Shown: positions 25,998 through 37,467, counted from the first letter of the stretch. The stretch: DNA of 64,000 bases from Austwickia sp. TVS 96-490-7B (GCF_019331795.1 NZ_JAHPZL010000003.1:212367-276366); one strand, 5' to 3'. Numbers and translations are program-made. The notes: a model not told the origin generated them from the letters alone.

Positions 25998-27569
25998 TCA
26001 CGGTTTGCCGTAGTCGACTGCCACGGCCTGGATCGATGCCCACGGGAAGTTTCGTAGCACCTCGTATGACGGCATTCCCAGCAGCGACGGCCACGGATCC
26101 ACACCAGTGACGCTCTTCTCCCGAGCACCAGATTCGGTGATGACCGCGACAGCTCCGGATCGGTCACAGACGATGAAGCCATACTTCTGGGCTGCTTCTG
26201 CGATCATCCGACCCACCGGGGTCAACGACAGCGTAGACAGGTCCAACGCCGGGTCGAGTCGCAACCGTTGTCCCTCGCGCACCACCGGGGTGCCGTCAGT
26301 GACATTGCCATCACCGCGGTTCGCTGGCCACGAGATGTCCGGGTAGGCGCGGATGTTCATCGCACCCAAATACATGGCGTGGTCGATACGGCCACGACGT
26401 ACCTCATCCAGGGAGATCATTCCCGCCGCTACAGCCAGACCGGATGCGCTGACGCCGTACCACTGTTTGTGAACGCCAATGCTCTGCGAGACGTTGTCGA
26501 TCCGACCGACCCAGCAAGCCTCCCACCGGTTGGTGCTGGTGTTACGACGCATCCGCCAAAACTCCCACAACTGGTCAGTCGACGGGGAGTAGATCGACAT
26601 TTCGCCATCAGTTCCGGTGGCTGGGACCGCGTCAGAAGGTACGGGAACCTGCATGAAGAACCCACCAGGTTGGAACAGGGCTGGATCCACCCACGTCTTG
26701 TTCTGGCAATTCCAGAAGTCCACGTCCACGCGCGGCTGATCAGCTGGGACCTGATAGAACGCTGAGTTGTACTGGTTCGTGTTGACCGCAGCCACGCCAC
26801 CCCAGTTATTCACCACATCAGAACGCAAATTCGCCGCGATCTCAGTGGACTGCGGGTCCAGCGGAGCCTGCTCGATACGCGTGATGAACGGGCTGGTAGG
26901 ACCCAGCGGAATTGGCGCATGACCCAATGCTGGTGGGGTCGTTGGATCAGCCGGGATCACCGATGACACTTCCACAGCGGCGATCAACGGATTGTCCAAT
27001 ACCTTGACAAAACCCACATTCAACGTGCCGTCGTTGACATCAGTCTCAAATGTCTGGTCGTAGGCGGTGGCCTTGCCTGCTGCGCCGAAAATATCCACCT
27101 GAGACAGGACCGTCTGCCCTTCCGCGGTGACATTGAAGACGCGTTTGCCCGGCGCCGACCAGTACCCCTCGGCCATCAATAACCGCACTCGATACCGCCC
27201 GGCAGGAACAGTCAGCGCATACCCCGTAGAGGTGTACGACGACACCTGATAAAGGTTGTCGTCAGTGGTGCCCGCAATCGGTTTGCCCACCAACGTTGAC
27301 GAATTCGTCGTACCTCCGATGAGGCCACGACGGGCCTTCCACACGTGTCCGGCCTGATCAGTCTGATCCGTGAAAGCCGCCACAGTACGGGCGATCACCT
27401 GGGTCTGAGTGACCGATTGAGCTGACGCGGCTGCCGGGAGCGCAGTCTGGGCGACCACGGGCAACAATGCCAAGGGCACGCACCACCACGCATGGACAGA
27501 TCGACGGGCCCAACCATCACTCCGATTCAGGGTGCGGGTCGGAAAAACAACAGATCGACGAGAAAACAT
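25998..27569 (-). CDS. Secreted malectin-domain protein with the unknown family domain, paralogue B
   Basis: 523 residues from ATG 27569 (CAGGAG 6-7 bases upstream). Signal peptide to about residue 50 (hydrophobic VPLALLPVVAQTAL, exit AASAQS). Malectin-like carbohydrate-binding domain about 58-203: VIARTVAAFTDQ, GYALTVPAGRYRVRLLMAEGYW and GKRVFNVTAEGQ, and the ending IAAVEVSSV. Family domain about 228-520: QAPLDPQS, NNWGGVAAVN (254-263), WNCQNK, VPVPSDAV, DQLWEFW, EACWVGRIDNV, YGVSASGLAV, RGRIDHAMYLG, SWPANRGDG, EGQRLRLDPALD, YGFIVCDRSGAVAVI, DPWPSLLG and FPWASIQ. The malectin fusion suggests a role bound to sugars outside the cell. It is the only paralogue with malectin. Confidence 0.8.
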   Translation of the reverse strand: MFSRRSVVFPTRTLNRSDGWARRSVHAWWCVPLALLPVVAQTALPAAASAQSVTQTQVIARTVAAFTDQTDQAGHVWKARRGLIGGTTNSSTLVGKPIAGTTDDNLYQVSSYTSTGYALTVPAGRYRVRLLMAEGYWSAPGKRVFNVTAEGQTVLSQVDIFGAAGKATAYDQTFETDVNDGTLNVGFVKVLDNPLIAAVEVSSVIPADPTTPPALGHAPIPLGPTSPFITRIEQAPLDPQSTEIAANLRSDVVNNWGGVAAVNTNQYNSAFYQVPADQPRVDVDFWNCQNKTWVDPALFQPGGFFMQVPVPSDAVPATGTDGEMSIYSPSTDQLWEFWRMRRNTSTNRWEACWVGRIDNVSQSIGVHKQWYGVSASGLAVAAGMISLDEVRRGRIDHAMYLGAMNIRAYPDISWPANRGDGNVTDGTPVVREGQRLRLDPALDLSTLSLTPVGRMIAEAAQKYGFIVCDRSGAVAVITESGAREKSVTGVDPWPSLLGMPSYEVLRNFPWASIQAVAVDYGKP

Positions 27570-27908
27570 GGCCACTCCTGGGCTCAAATCCGCGGCAGGG
27601 ACGCCGAGAGACACGCCGTACGGAGGGGGATGCGTCGAAGCACGCGGAGACATGCCGCCGTGGGGTGGCGACACGGTGGGGATAGGGACAACCGACACCA
27701 TCGTGGGGTGATGGCATCGCAACAACCTGTGGAGTCAGGCCAGTGGGGTCGGCATGACATCACAGACGCGGCTGCGCTGCGCAGCCAGGACTACCCGACA
27801 GCGCTCGCTACAGCAGCGCTCGTCGTACACAAGGGGAAACACACCGGAAGGGATCAACTGGGGAGAGGGCGTGAACGAAACGATCGCTGAGAGGGGCGCG
27901 CCGAAGAG
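27570..27908. other. Intergenic region between paralogues C and B
   Basis: 339 bases without a convincing gene. It contains a perfect 7-bp hairpin GGCTGCG-CTG-CGCAGCC (27770-27786), possibly ending the paralogue C transcript, and presumably the promoter of paralogue B. Nothing else is recognised. Confidence 0.4.
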
Positions 27909-29030
27909 TCAGCGTTTGCCGTAACTCTTCGGCAGGACCTGCAACCGGTCCCATGGGAAGTTCTTCATAGCTGAATAGTCCGGACCGCCGAGGAGGGCTG
28001 GCCACGGGTCGGTACCGGTGGTCGCTTTCAATGACTGACCGGCCTCACCGATCACCGCCACCGCACCACCTTTGTCGCAGACGATAAAACCGTACTTCTG
28101 GGCTGCCTTGGCGACCGCCTTCGCCAACGGTGACAACGGCAACCGATCGACGTTGACTCGCGGATCCAACCGCAACCGCTGCCCCTCCATCGGGGTTGCC
28201 GGGTCTTTGGTGTAGCCGTCAGAACGCACCGCAGGCCAACTCACCTCGGAGAAGTGCCGAGCATTGATAACCCCTAAATACATGGCGTGCTCGATCCGGC
28301 CCGCTTTGACCTCAGCCGCAGAGATCGTCCCGCCAGCGACAGAGAGCCCGGAGGCACTCACCCCAAACCCGATGGGGAACTGACCCATGGCCTTGCTGAC
28401 ATTGTCGATCCGGCCCCCCTGACAGGCCTGCCAAGCACCAGAAGCGCCCTTCTTCATCTGCCAGAACTCCCACAACTGATCAGTGGCTGGGGAGTAGATC
28501 GACATCGTGCCATCGCTCCCCACCGCAGCAGCCGCATCGCGTGGGATCGGAACATCCACGAAGACTTTCTGGCCGTCGTAGATCCCCTTCGGCGTCCAAC
28601 TGAACTTCAAACAGTTCGACCAGGTGACCCGGACCCGCGGGGTACGGGCATCTGCCCGGTAGAAGGTCGTATTCCACGCATGGGCGTTGAAAGCGGCCAC
28701 CCCACCCCAGTTGTTCTTCACATCAGCAGCCAGTCGACGGGTGATCGCCGCCGAGTTGGGATCCAGTGGGGCTTGGGAGATGTCGTCGTAGAAGAAGCTG
28801 TTCCGCGAGAAGGGCACCAAGGCATTGGACCCGGTCCCGGTCCCTTCCTGCGGCACATCCGCCGGCTCGTCCGGAGCGGTGACCGTCGAAGTGACTGTGC
28901 CGATACGTTCCTCGGCGACATTGGGCCGGTCGACATGGGCGGCGTACGCCGAGGGGACGGCTGTGGAGCCGACCAACATCGTCATGGCGCCCAAAACGAA
29001 CAGCGGTGCGCGGTGGAAACGGACAGTCAT
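27909..29030 (-). CDS. Secreted protein of unknown function, paralogue C
   Basis: 373 residues from ATG 29030 (AGGGAAGG about 6 bases upstream). Signal peptide about 1-30 (LFVLGAMTMLVGSTAV, exit SAYA-AH), a Pro/Thr/Glu-rich stretch to about 75, then the family domain: QAPLDPNS, NNWGGVAAFN, SNCLK, VPIPRDAAAAVGSD, MSIYSPATDQLWEFW, WQACQGGRIDNV, GFGVSASGLSVAGG, AGRIEHAMYLG, SWPAVRSDG, EGQRLRLDPRVN, YGFIVCDKGGAVAVIGEAG, TGTDPWPALLG and FPWDRLQVLP. No malectin domain and no membrane anchor, so presumably released or wall-associated. It resembles B more than A over most landmarks. Divergent from the acetyltransferase gene at 29278. Confidence 0.75.
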   Translation of the reverse strand: MTVRFHRAPLFVLGAMTMLVGSTAVPSAYAAHVDRPNVAEERIGTVTSTVTAPDEPADVPQEGTGTGSNALVPFSRNSFFYDDISQAPLDPNSAAITRRLAADVKNNWGGVAAFNAHAWNTTFYRADARTPRVRVTWSNCLKFSWTPKGIYDGQKVFVDVPIPRDAAAAVGSDGTMSIYSPATDQLWEFWQMKKGASGAWQACQGGRIDNVSKAMGQFPIGFGVSASGLSVAGGTISAAEVKAGRIEHAMYLGVINARHFSEVSWPAVRSDGYTKDPATPMEGQRLRLDPRVNVDRLPLSPLAKAVAKAAQKYGFIVCDKGGAVAVIGEAGQSLKATTGTDPWPALLGGPDYSAMKNFPWDRLQVLPKSYGKR

Positions 29031-29277
29031 GGGGTGCCTTCCCTGGCAAAGTCGGGTGGTTTCGGTCACCCACCCATCGGTCCGGCGAACCGCACCTAAA
29101 GCCCGCTCGTCGCGTCTCGGACAAAAGTCCAGAAAAACGGCACTAGACGCACTGGACGTCTCACTAACAGGTCACTCGTCCATATTCAGATGACCCTGCG
29201 TCAAGCCAGCCACAGCGGTAATCACGTCGATAGGCTCCGAGGCGAAGATCAGATCCCATAACGACTCGGAGGATACT

Positions 29278-29865
29278 GTGCTGACCAGGATCTTGGAGCC
29301 CGCCACCCGCGATTCGCTCGGCCGCAAAAAAACAGCCTCAGTGCGCGCTGGCTGGGCTGAAGCCAAGGCTTTGCTCAAAGTTGATTTCACGAAGAGTCCT
29401 GCCCTCACCCAACGAGTCACCCTGACCACCTGGCGCCTCGGCCAAGCTTTCTGTGGCCGTCCCGGGCTCGGCCCGTTCCTGGTACGACGAGCCGTCCAAG
29501 TGATGGATGCGGTGTGGGTGCGCACGGTCATGGGTGCCGAGCTCCCCCCGCAGGTCGTCTGCGGCCCCGGGGTCAGATTCCCACACGCCGGGCGAGGCGT
29601 CATCATCCACAACACCGCGGTGATCGGCTCCAATGCGGTGATTTACCACCGGGTGACGATCGGGATGTCGTGGACCTTACCCGCACCACGAATCGGCAAC
29701 GACGTCTTCATCGGCACCGGAGCCAACATCCTCGGGACGATCAACGTCGCCGACGGCACCTGGATCGGCGCCAATGCCGTCGTGGTCAAGGACACCCTCC
29801 CCCATCACACCTATGTGGGAGTTCCGGCTATCGGACGCCCCAGGGAATCCCAAAGAACTCATTAA
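29278..29865 (+). CDS. Serine acetyltransferase-like hexapeptide acyltransferase (copy 2)
   Basis: 195 residues; GTG start with GGAGG 5 bases upstream. GAELPPQVVCGPGVRFPHAG, IHNTAVIGSNAVIYHRVTIGM, IGNDVFIGTGANILGTINVAD, GTWIGANAVVVKDTLPHHTY and VGVPAIG are hexapeptide repeats of the CysE-like family. It parallels copy 1 (17475-18008) along its length (LTxxxWR, GAExP, YHxVTIG, NAVxxxxTLPHxTYVGVPA). Probably acetylates a sugar in the locus rather than serine, since no cysteine genes are near. Confidence 0.85.
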   Translation: MLTRILEPATRDSLGRKKTASVRAGWAEAKALLKVDFTKSPALTQRVTLTTWRLGQAFCGRPGLGPFLVRRAVQVMDAVWVRTVMGAELPPQVVCGPGVRFPHAGRGVIIHNTAVIGSNAVIYHRVTIGMSWTLPAPRIGNDVFIGTGANILGTINVADGTWIGANAVVVKDTLPHHTYVGVPAIGRPRESQRTH

Positions 29866-30220
29866 CCACACCCCCACCTTTCCGTCACACCAATAGCCCC
29901 ACAAGAGTGCCCAGCAAAAAAATTCGACCGGTTCCAGCACGCAATGCTGCGCCAGATGAAAAAATGGCGAATGCACCCTCTGCGGGTCGAGGAAACAAGG
30001 AATGGAGAAAAAGACACACGACCGACTTAATAACACCTGGCTCACCACACCAGTCACCCCTACGCAGAGGGGAATCGGTGATTGATTAACCTCTTGTCAA
30101 CATATTTTTTCCAGCCCGTTCACCACACTATGACACTGGCATATCCCTTCCTGCCATGTCACCACAACCGGTTCTCCTCGCGGTCACCCTATCCACGTCA
30201 CCGCTGAAAGCGAGCCTCCC
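29866..30220. other. A+T-rich intergenic region
   Basis: 355 bases with no convincing gene between the acetyltransferase and the fusion glycosyltransferase. It is noticeably A+T-richer than its surroundings and probably holds the promoter of the 30221 gene. No clear -35/-10 pair or hairpin was identified. Confidence 0.4.
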
Positions 30221-31636
30221 TTGGACCGAGCGGTTGCAGGACTCACTCTGGCTCTTCTCTTCCCTGTGCTCTTGGTACGCGCCGTCATCGCCTACCTCAG
30301 CACTGGCCAAGTCTTCGAGAGCGAGGACCTCTTCGGCCGAAGCGGTGCCCCCTTCACAGTGCGCACCTTCGCCGACGGCGGTCTCTGCTCCCGTCTCCCC
30401 CATCTGGTCGCTGTCTGCTGCGGCCACCTCAGATTCGTCGGGCCACGTCCGCTGACGAGCGACGAAATCGGCAGACTCTCCTCCAGGGAACGATGGCGGC
30501 TGAAAGTCACCCCTGGGATGTTCTCGCTGCATCGGCTGCGGGCCGCTACCGGTATTGCCTACGACCCGGAGCACCACCTAGATCAGGAACACGTGCAAGA
30601 GCAGCACCTGTTGACCAAGAAAAATCTAGGCATCGTGTTGCGTTCGCTCCTGGTGCACGGTGTCAGCACCGATCCACAGCAAGAGCGTCCCGGCGAATTC
30701 AGTCTCCTCGGCGTTCACATCTCCAATTTCACGATGTCGCAGGCGTTGGACTGGATCCAAGAACAGGTCCGCACGGCCACGACAGCCCGTCTGATCTGCT
30801 TCGTCAACCCGGCCTGCCTCAACACAGCTGTCGAAGATCAGCAGTATCGAGACGTCTTGGACGGCAGCGATCTGATCCTTCCCGACGGGATCGGCATCAA
30901 GATCGCATCGCAGATCCACGGCTTCACGGTCCAAGAAAATGTCAACGGCACCGACCTGTTTCCTCGGCTCTGCCGTCGTGCAGTAGCTGAGGGCATCTCG
31001 CTCTACTTATTGGGCGCTCGACCCGGTGTCGCTGCGCAGGCAGCCGAGGAAATGCGCCGCAGGTTCCCCGAGCTCCTCATCGCTGGCACCCGGTCAGGCT
31101 ATTTCGCACCGGAGGAAGAACCTCAGGTCATCGAGGAGATCAACGCGTCAGGCGCCGAGATCTTGCTCGTCGCCATGGGTGCGCCACGGCAAGAACTCTG
31201 GCTGGCGCGAGTCCTTCCATCGTTGCAGGTGCGAGTGGCCATGGGCGTGGGGGGATTGTTTGATTTCTACTCAGGACGGATACCCCGAGCACCCTTGTGG
31301 GTTCGTGAGATCGGCATGGAGTGGGTGTGGCGTCTCGGGCAGGAACCTCAGCGGATGTGGCGTCGCTACCTGGTAGGCAACCCGCTCTTCCTCTACCGTG
31401 TCTGGCAGGACAGGGCACCTACCACCGGCAAAGGCCATCCCAGCGAAACTGAACAGGTCAACGCTGATGCGCTGGTGCCGGATGTCACGGTCTCTCTTCC
31501 CCCGACTGACATGTCTCCGCACCATTGGGAGCTGCCAGATCGGCCGGTTGCTGATCCTTCCCGGCCGATACGACGTCGCGACGTTCGTCCCGGACAGGTG
31601 GCGCATCACGGCGCAGCCCGCCGAGTCGGCCGGTAG
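30221..31636 (+). CDS. Degenerate sugar-phosphate transferase fused to WecG/TagA glycosyltransferase
   Basis: 471 residues from TTG 30221 (GAAAGCGAG upstream; the frame has no ATG or GTG before it back to a stop at 30131). Part 1 (about 1-150): a bacterial sugar-transferase domain with one membrane segment (VAGLTLALLFPVLLVRAVIA), the TVRTF remnant of KFRTM and RFVGPRPLTSDE. The catalytic Asp-Glu dyad of SLDELPQL is replaced by Ser57-Arg58 (SRLPHL). Part 2 (about 158-405): WecG/TagA/CpsF family, with NPACLNTAVEDQQY, LPDGIGI and GAPRQELW; such enzymes add a second sugar (ManNAcA-type) to lipid-linked sugar. Part 1 is likely inactive as an initiating enzyme. The tail beyond about 405 is low-complexity. 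Confidence 0.8.
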   Translation: MDRAVAGLTLALLFPVLLVRAVIAYLSTGQVFESEDLFGRSGAPFTVRTFADGGLCSRLPHLVAVCCGHLRFVGPRPLTSDEIGRLSSRERWRLKVTPGMFSLHRLRAATGIAYDPEHHLDQEHVQEQHLLTKKNLGIVLRSLLVHGVSTDPQQERPGEFSLLGVHISNFTMSQALDWIQEQVRTATTARLICFVNPACLNTAVEDQQYRDVLDGSDLILPDGIGIKIASQIHGFTVQENVNGTDLFPRLCRRAVAEGISLYLLGARPGVAAQAAEEMRRRFPELLIAGTRSGYFAPEEEPQVIEEINASGAEILLVAMGAPRQELWLARVLPSLQVRVAMGVGGLFDFYSGRIPRAPLWVREIGMEWVWRLGQEPQRMWRRYLVGNPLFLYRVWQDRAPTTGKGHPSETEQVNADALVPDVTVSLPPTDMSPHHWELPDRPVADPSRPIRRRDVRPGQVAHHGAARRVGR

Positions 31637-31726
31637 CAGCGCCGGGGAGCGGTGGCCTGGAGCCTGCGGATACGCTGCCGCGGCGCCCGTGCTGTGGACG
31701 AGGACAGGGTGCGAGGGTGCAGAGCA

Positions 31727-31762
31727 ACGGAGGGTGGCCCCACCTTGGGGACCACCCTCCGT
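31727..31762 (-). terminator. Strong hairpin after atpD
   Basis: ACGGAGGGTGGCCCCA (31727-31742) pairs with the segment 31746-31762, with one bulged base (A31751) and a 3-base loop, giving about 16 base pairs. It lies 18 bases beyond the atpD stop on the minus strand and about 90 bases after the end of the convergent fusion gene, so it may stop both transcripts. No T-run. Confidence 0.75.
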
Positions 31763-31779
31763 GAGCTCAAACCGTGAGG

Positions 31780-34169
<2,390 letters not shown>

Positions 34170-34268
34170 ATCTTTCCGCCTCTCCTTGGTCTCTCTAGCT
34201 CAACGGGGCCGTGCCGACACGTTCTGGCACTGGTGTGGTCCGCCCACGCGGACCACACCAGTGACCTA

Positions 34269-35912
34269 TCAACGCTGTCGGACGATCCGCTCCTGGTCGA
34301 CATCGTGGTCCTCAAGGGCATCCACCGGGGCGTCCTGCGGGACACCCGTCACCAGAGGGCGACCGTCGCTGTCGGTGAACTGACCCTTGAAGGCCTCCAT
34401 TGCTGACTCCATGCCAGCTTTAGTGTCGTCATCCAGTTTCTTGGTCTCCCGGATGGCTTCAAGGATCCCCGCGTTCTCTCGACGCATGAAGTCCAAGAAT
34501 TCTGCCTCGAACCTCTTGACATCCTCGACCGCCACATCGTCGAGCTTGCCGGTGGTCCCGGCCCACACCGAGACGACCTGCTCCTCCACCGGGTACGGCG
34601 AGGACTGCGGCTGCTTCAGCAACTCGACCAGACGCGCACCACGAGCCAGCTGAGCCTTCGACGCCGCATCCAGATCGGAAGCGAACATTGCGAACGCTTC
34701 CATCGCCCGGAACTGGGCAAGGTCCAGCTTGAGTCGTCCCGCGACTTCCTTCATCGCCTTGATCTGTGCCGAACCACCCACACGGGACACCGAGACACCC
34801 ACGTCGATAGCCGGACGCACGTTGGCGTTGAACAAGTCAGCCTGCAAATAGATTTGACCGTCCGTGATGGAGATGACGTTCGTCGGGATGTACGCCGAGA
34901 CGTCACCCGCCTTGGTCTCAATGATCGGCAAGCCCGTCATTGAGCCCTTGCCCATCTCGTCCGACAGTTTGGCGCAACGCTCTAGCAGCCGGCTGTGCAG
35001 GTAGAAAACGTCACCGGGGTAGGCTTCACGGCCCGGCGGACGACGCAGCAGCAGCGAGACTGCACGATACGCCTCTGCCTGCTTGGACAGGTCGTCAAAC
35101 ACGATCAGTACGTGCTTACCGGCGTACATCCAGTGCTGCCCAATCGCTGAGCCGGTGTACGGGGCAAGGTATTTAAAGCCTGCGGCGTCGGACGCAGGCG
35201 CAGCGACGATCGTCGTGTACTCCATCGCGCCAGCTTCCTCAAGGGTGCCCTTGACCGACGCGATCGTGGAGCCCTTCTGTCCAATGGCGACATAGATGCA
35301 CCGCACCTGCTTGTCGATGTCGCCGCTGGCCCAGTTGGCCTTCTGGTTGATGATCGTGTCCACCGCAACCGTGGTCTTACCGGTCTGGCGGTCACCAATG
35401 ATGAGCTGACGCTGACCGCGTCCGATCGGGATCATCGAGTCGACGGCCTTGATCCCGGTCTGCAACGGTTCATGCACCGACTTGCGCTGCATCACGTTAG
35501 GCGCCTGAAGCTCCAACTCCCGGCGACCTTCGCTAGGGATCTCCCCCAAGCCATCGATCGGGTTACCCAGCGGGTCCACCACGCGGCCGAGGTATCCGTC
35601 GCCCACCGGGACGGAGAGCACCTCACCGGTGCGTTTGACGCTCTGGCCTTCCTCGATCCCGGAGAAGTCACCCAGGATGACCACGCCGATCTCGTGGACG
35701 TCGAGGTTCAGGGCCAGGCCGAGTGTCCCGTCCTCAAACTGAAGCAGTTCATTCGTCATCGCCGAGGGCAGACCCTCGACGTGGGCGATGCCGTCACCGG
35801 CGTCGGTGACCCGGCCGACCTCTTCGCGGGTGGCCGCGTCGGGCTCGTAGGACTGGACGAAACTGTCCAGTGCGTCCCGGATCTCCTCCGGGCGGATCGT
35901 GAGCTCCGCCAT
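34269..35912 (-). CDS. atpA: ATP synthase F1 alpha subunit
   Basis: 547 residues, a little longer than E. coli alpha (513). N-terminal [21 protein letters not shown]-loop [49 protein letters not shown] carries the arginine-finger region. The C-terminal extension after about 515 is acidic and polar. Non-catalytic nucleotide-binding subunit of F1. Confidence 0.99.
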   Translation of the reverse strand: MAELTIRPEEIRDALDSFVQSYEPDAATREEVGRVTDAGDGIAHVEGLPSAMTNELLQFEDGTLGLALNLDVHEIGVVILGDFSGIEEGQSVKRTGEVLSVPVGDGYLGRVVDPLGNPIDGLGEIPSEGRRELELQAPNVMQRKSVHEPLQTGIKAVDSMIPIGRGQRQLIIGDRQTGKTTVAVDTIINQKANWASGDIDKQVRCIYVAIGQKGSTIASVKGTLEEAGAMEYTTIVAAPASDAAGFKYLAPYTGSAIGQHWMYAGKHVLIVFDDLSKQAEAYRAVSLLLRRPPGREAYPGDVFYLHSRLLERCAKLSDEMGKGSMTGLPIIETKAGDVSAYIPTNVISITDGQIYLQADLFNANVRPAIDVGVSVSRVGGSAQIKAMKEVAGRLKLDLAQFRAMEAFAMFASDLDAASKAQLARGARLVELLKQPQSSPYPVEEQVVSVWAGTTGKLDDVAVEDVKRFEAEFLDFMRRENAGILEAIRETKKLDDDTKAGMESAMEAFKGQFTDSDGRPLVTGVPQDAPVDALEDHDVDQERIVRQR

Positions 35913-36025
35913 CGTGTCTCTCTTCTTCCTCAGTTCGTCCGGCCTACCTGGGCCGAGCTGTTCGGTTGGGTCTGCCGGCTCGCGGCGATGCTGCTATGCA
36001 CGGCCCAGGGGCCGTGGTCCTGCTC

Positions 36026-36844
36026 TTACCGGGAGCTCATCGCCCGGCGGACGTTGTCCAGTCGCCGCAAGATGCTGCCGTCAATGACGTCGTCACCGAC
36101 CCGGATGTGGATTCCGCCGAGCACCTGCGGATCAATCACGAGGTTCGCGTTGACACCTCGCCCGTACATCTGCGTCAAGGCCGACTCGATGCGGTGCTTT
36201 TGCACCGCGGTGAGTTGGATGGCCGAGGTGATCACTGCAGTGATCTGGTGCCGCCGCCGCGCCGCAATGGCCAACTGACGCCACACCGCTGCGGTGTACT
36301 TGCGGCCTCGCGGGTTCATGATCGGGCGAGTCGCCAGCCATAGCGCATCCGCGGAGATCTTGCCTTCGAACAGTCGTCGGATAAAGGCGACCTTGGCGTC
36401 AGGCAAGACATCACGCCGACCCAGAGTTTCTCTGATCTCCTGGTGATGACGCACCGCCTGATCAACCGAGAAGAGCTCATCCTCCAAACGGTTCAGCCAC
36501 CCCTCGGCCTCCGCAGCAGCGAATACCAGGTCGATCCCCAGCCGCTCCAGAGCATCCACCAGATCCTGATCATGCGCCCATCGTCCACTGACCGCTTCAT
36601 GGACGATCTGCAAGGCCGGACCAGACAAACGTGACTCAAACAACCGCGACGCAAGGTCACGTTTGGGCCAGGCGTCCCGAGACGGATCTGACAGCGCCCG
36701 ACGTAACTTAGCCTCGGCGCCCACCATCTCGCTCACCGCGAACAATTCGCCCGCAAGATGACGCAAGTCGACCTGTCCGCCTCGCTCGATCTCGTGGCTC
36801 TTCGTCAGTGCGGCATGCCAGGCGCCACGGGACGACCCATCCAT
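36026..36844 (-). CDS. atpH: ATP synthase delta subunit
   Basis: 272 residues, the long actinobacterial type; E. coli delta is about 177. The recognisable OSCP-like part is C-terminal (TSAIQLTAVQKHRIESALTQMYGRGVNANLVID, then GGIHIRVGDDVIDGSILRRLD). Connects the b-subunit stalk to the top of F1. Its ATG shares one base with the atpF stop (TGATG). Confidence 0.95.
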   Translation of the reverse strand: MDGSSRGAWHAALTKSHEIERGGQVDLRHLAGELFAVSEMVGAEAKLRRALSDPSRDAWPKRDLASRLFESRLSGPALQIVHEAVSGRWAHDQDLVDALERLGIDLVFAAAEAEGWLNRLEDELFSVDQAVRHHQEIRETLGRRDVLPDAKVAFIRRLFEGKISADALWLATRPIMNPRGRKYTAAVWRQLAIAARRRHQITAVITSAIQLTAVQKHRIESALTQMYGRGVNANLVIDPQVLGGIHIRVGDDVIDGSILRRLDNVRRAMSSR

Positions 36845-37467
36845 CAGATCCCCTCGCCAGACCCGGACGCGGAGGCACCAGCCCGATCCGACGTGACCCG
36901 ACCTGATTCCAGATCCGCGATGAACCGCTCAACGATGCCGCGCTGACGGACCTCATCGTTCAACGATTCCCCGACAATCCGGCTGGCGAGATCGGTAGAC
37001 AACCGGCCCACCTCACCAGTGAGCTGAGCCATCGCCTGCGCCCGCTCAGCTTCAATCTGCCGTTGAGCATTCTCGAGAAGACGCGCGGCTTCGACCTGAG
37101 CCTGATCCCGCATCTCCGCAATGATGGCGGCGCCCTGTTCGCGCGCCTCCTCACGGATCCGAGCTGCCTCGGCGCGCGAGTCAGCCAGATTCTTCTCGTA
37201 TTCCGCCTTGGTCGTGTTGGCTTCGGCGAGAGCAGCCTCGGCGCGGCCCATGTCACCTTCGATGGCCTCGGCGCGTTGCCGATAAATTTCCTCGATGGTG
37301 GGCACGACCTTCACCCAGACAATGGCGGCAAAAACCAGGAACAGCAGCGTGCCGAAGACAAGCTCGCCGATATGCGGAACGATCGACAGGCCGTGACCGT
37401 CATTGCCGCCACCGCCGCCTTCCAGCGGCATCAGCGCCACGACATGCTGCGTCAGGCTGAGTTGCAC
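36844..37467 (-). CDS. atpF: ATP synthase b subunit
   Basis: 207 residues. A membrane segment near 33-53 (ELVFGTLLFLVFAAIVWVKV) is followed by a long charged coiled coil rich in Ala/Glu/Arg (about 60-185), forming the peripheral stalk. The C-terminal tail GASASGSGEGI is likely disordered. Follows atpE by 70 bases and is coupled to atpH by a one-base overlap. Confidence 0.96.
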   Translation of the reverse strand: MQLSLTQHVVALMPLEGGGGGNDGHGLSIVPHIGELVFGTLLFLVFAAIVWVKVVPTIEEIYRQRAEAIEGDMGRAEAALAEANTTKAEYEKNLADSRAEAARIREEAREQGAAIIAEMRDQAQVEAARLLENAQRQIEAERAQAMAQLTGEVGRLSTDLASRIVGESLNDEVRQRGIVERFIADLESGRVTSDRAGASASGSGEGI

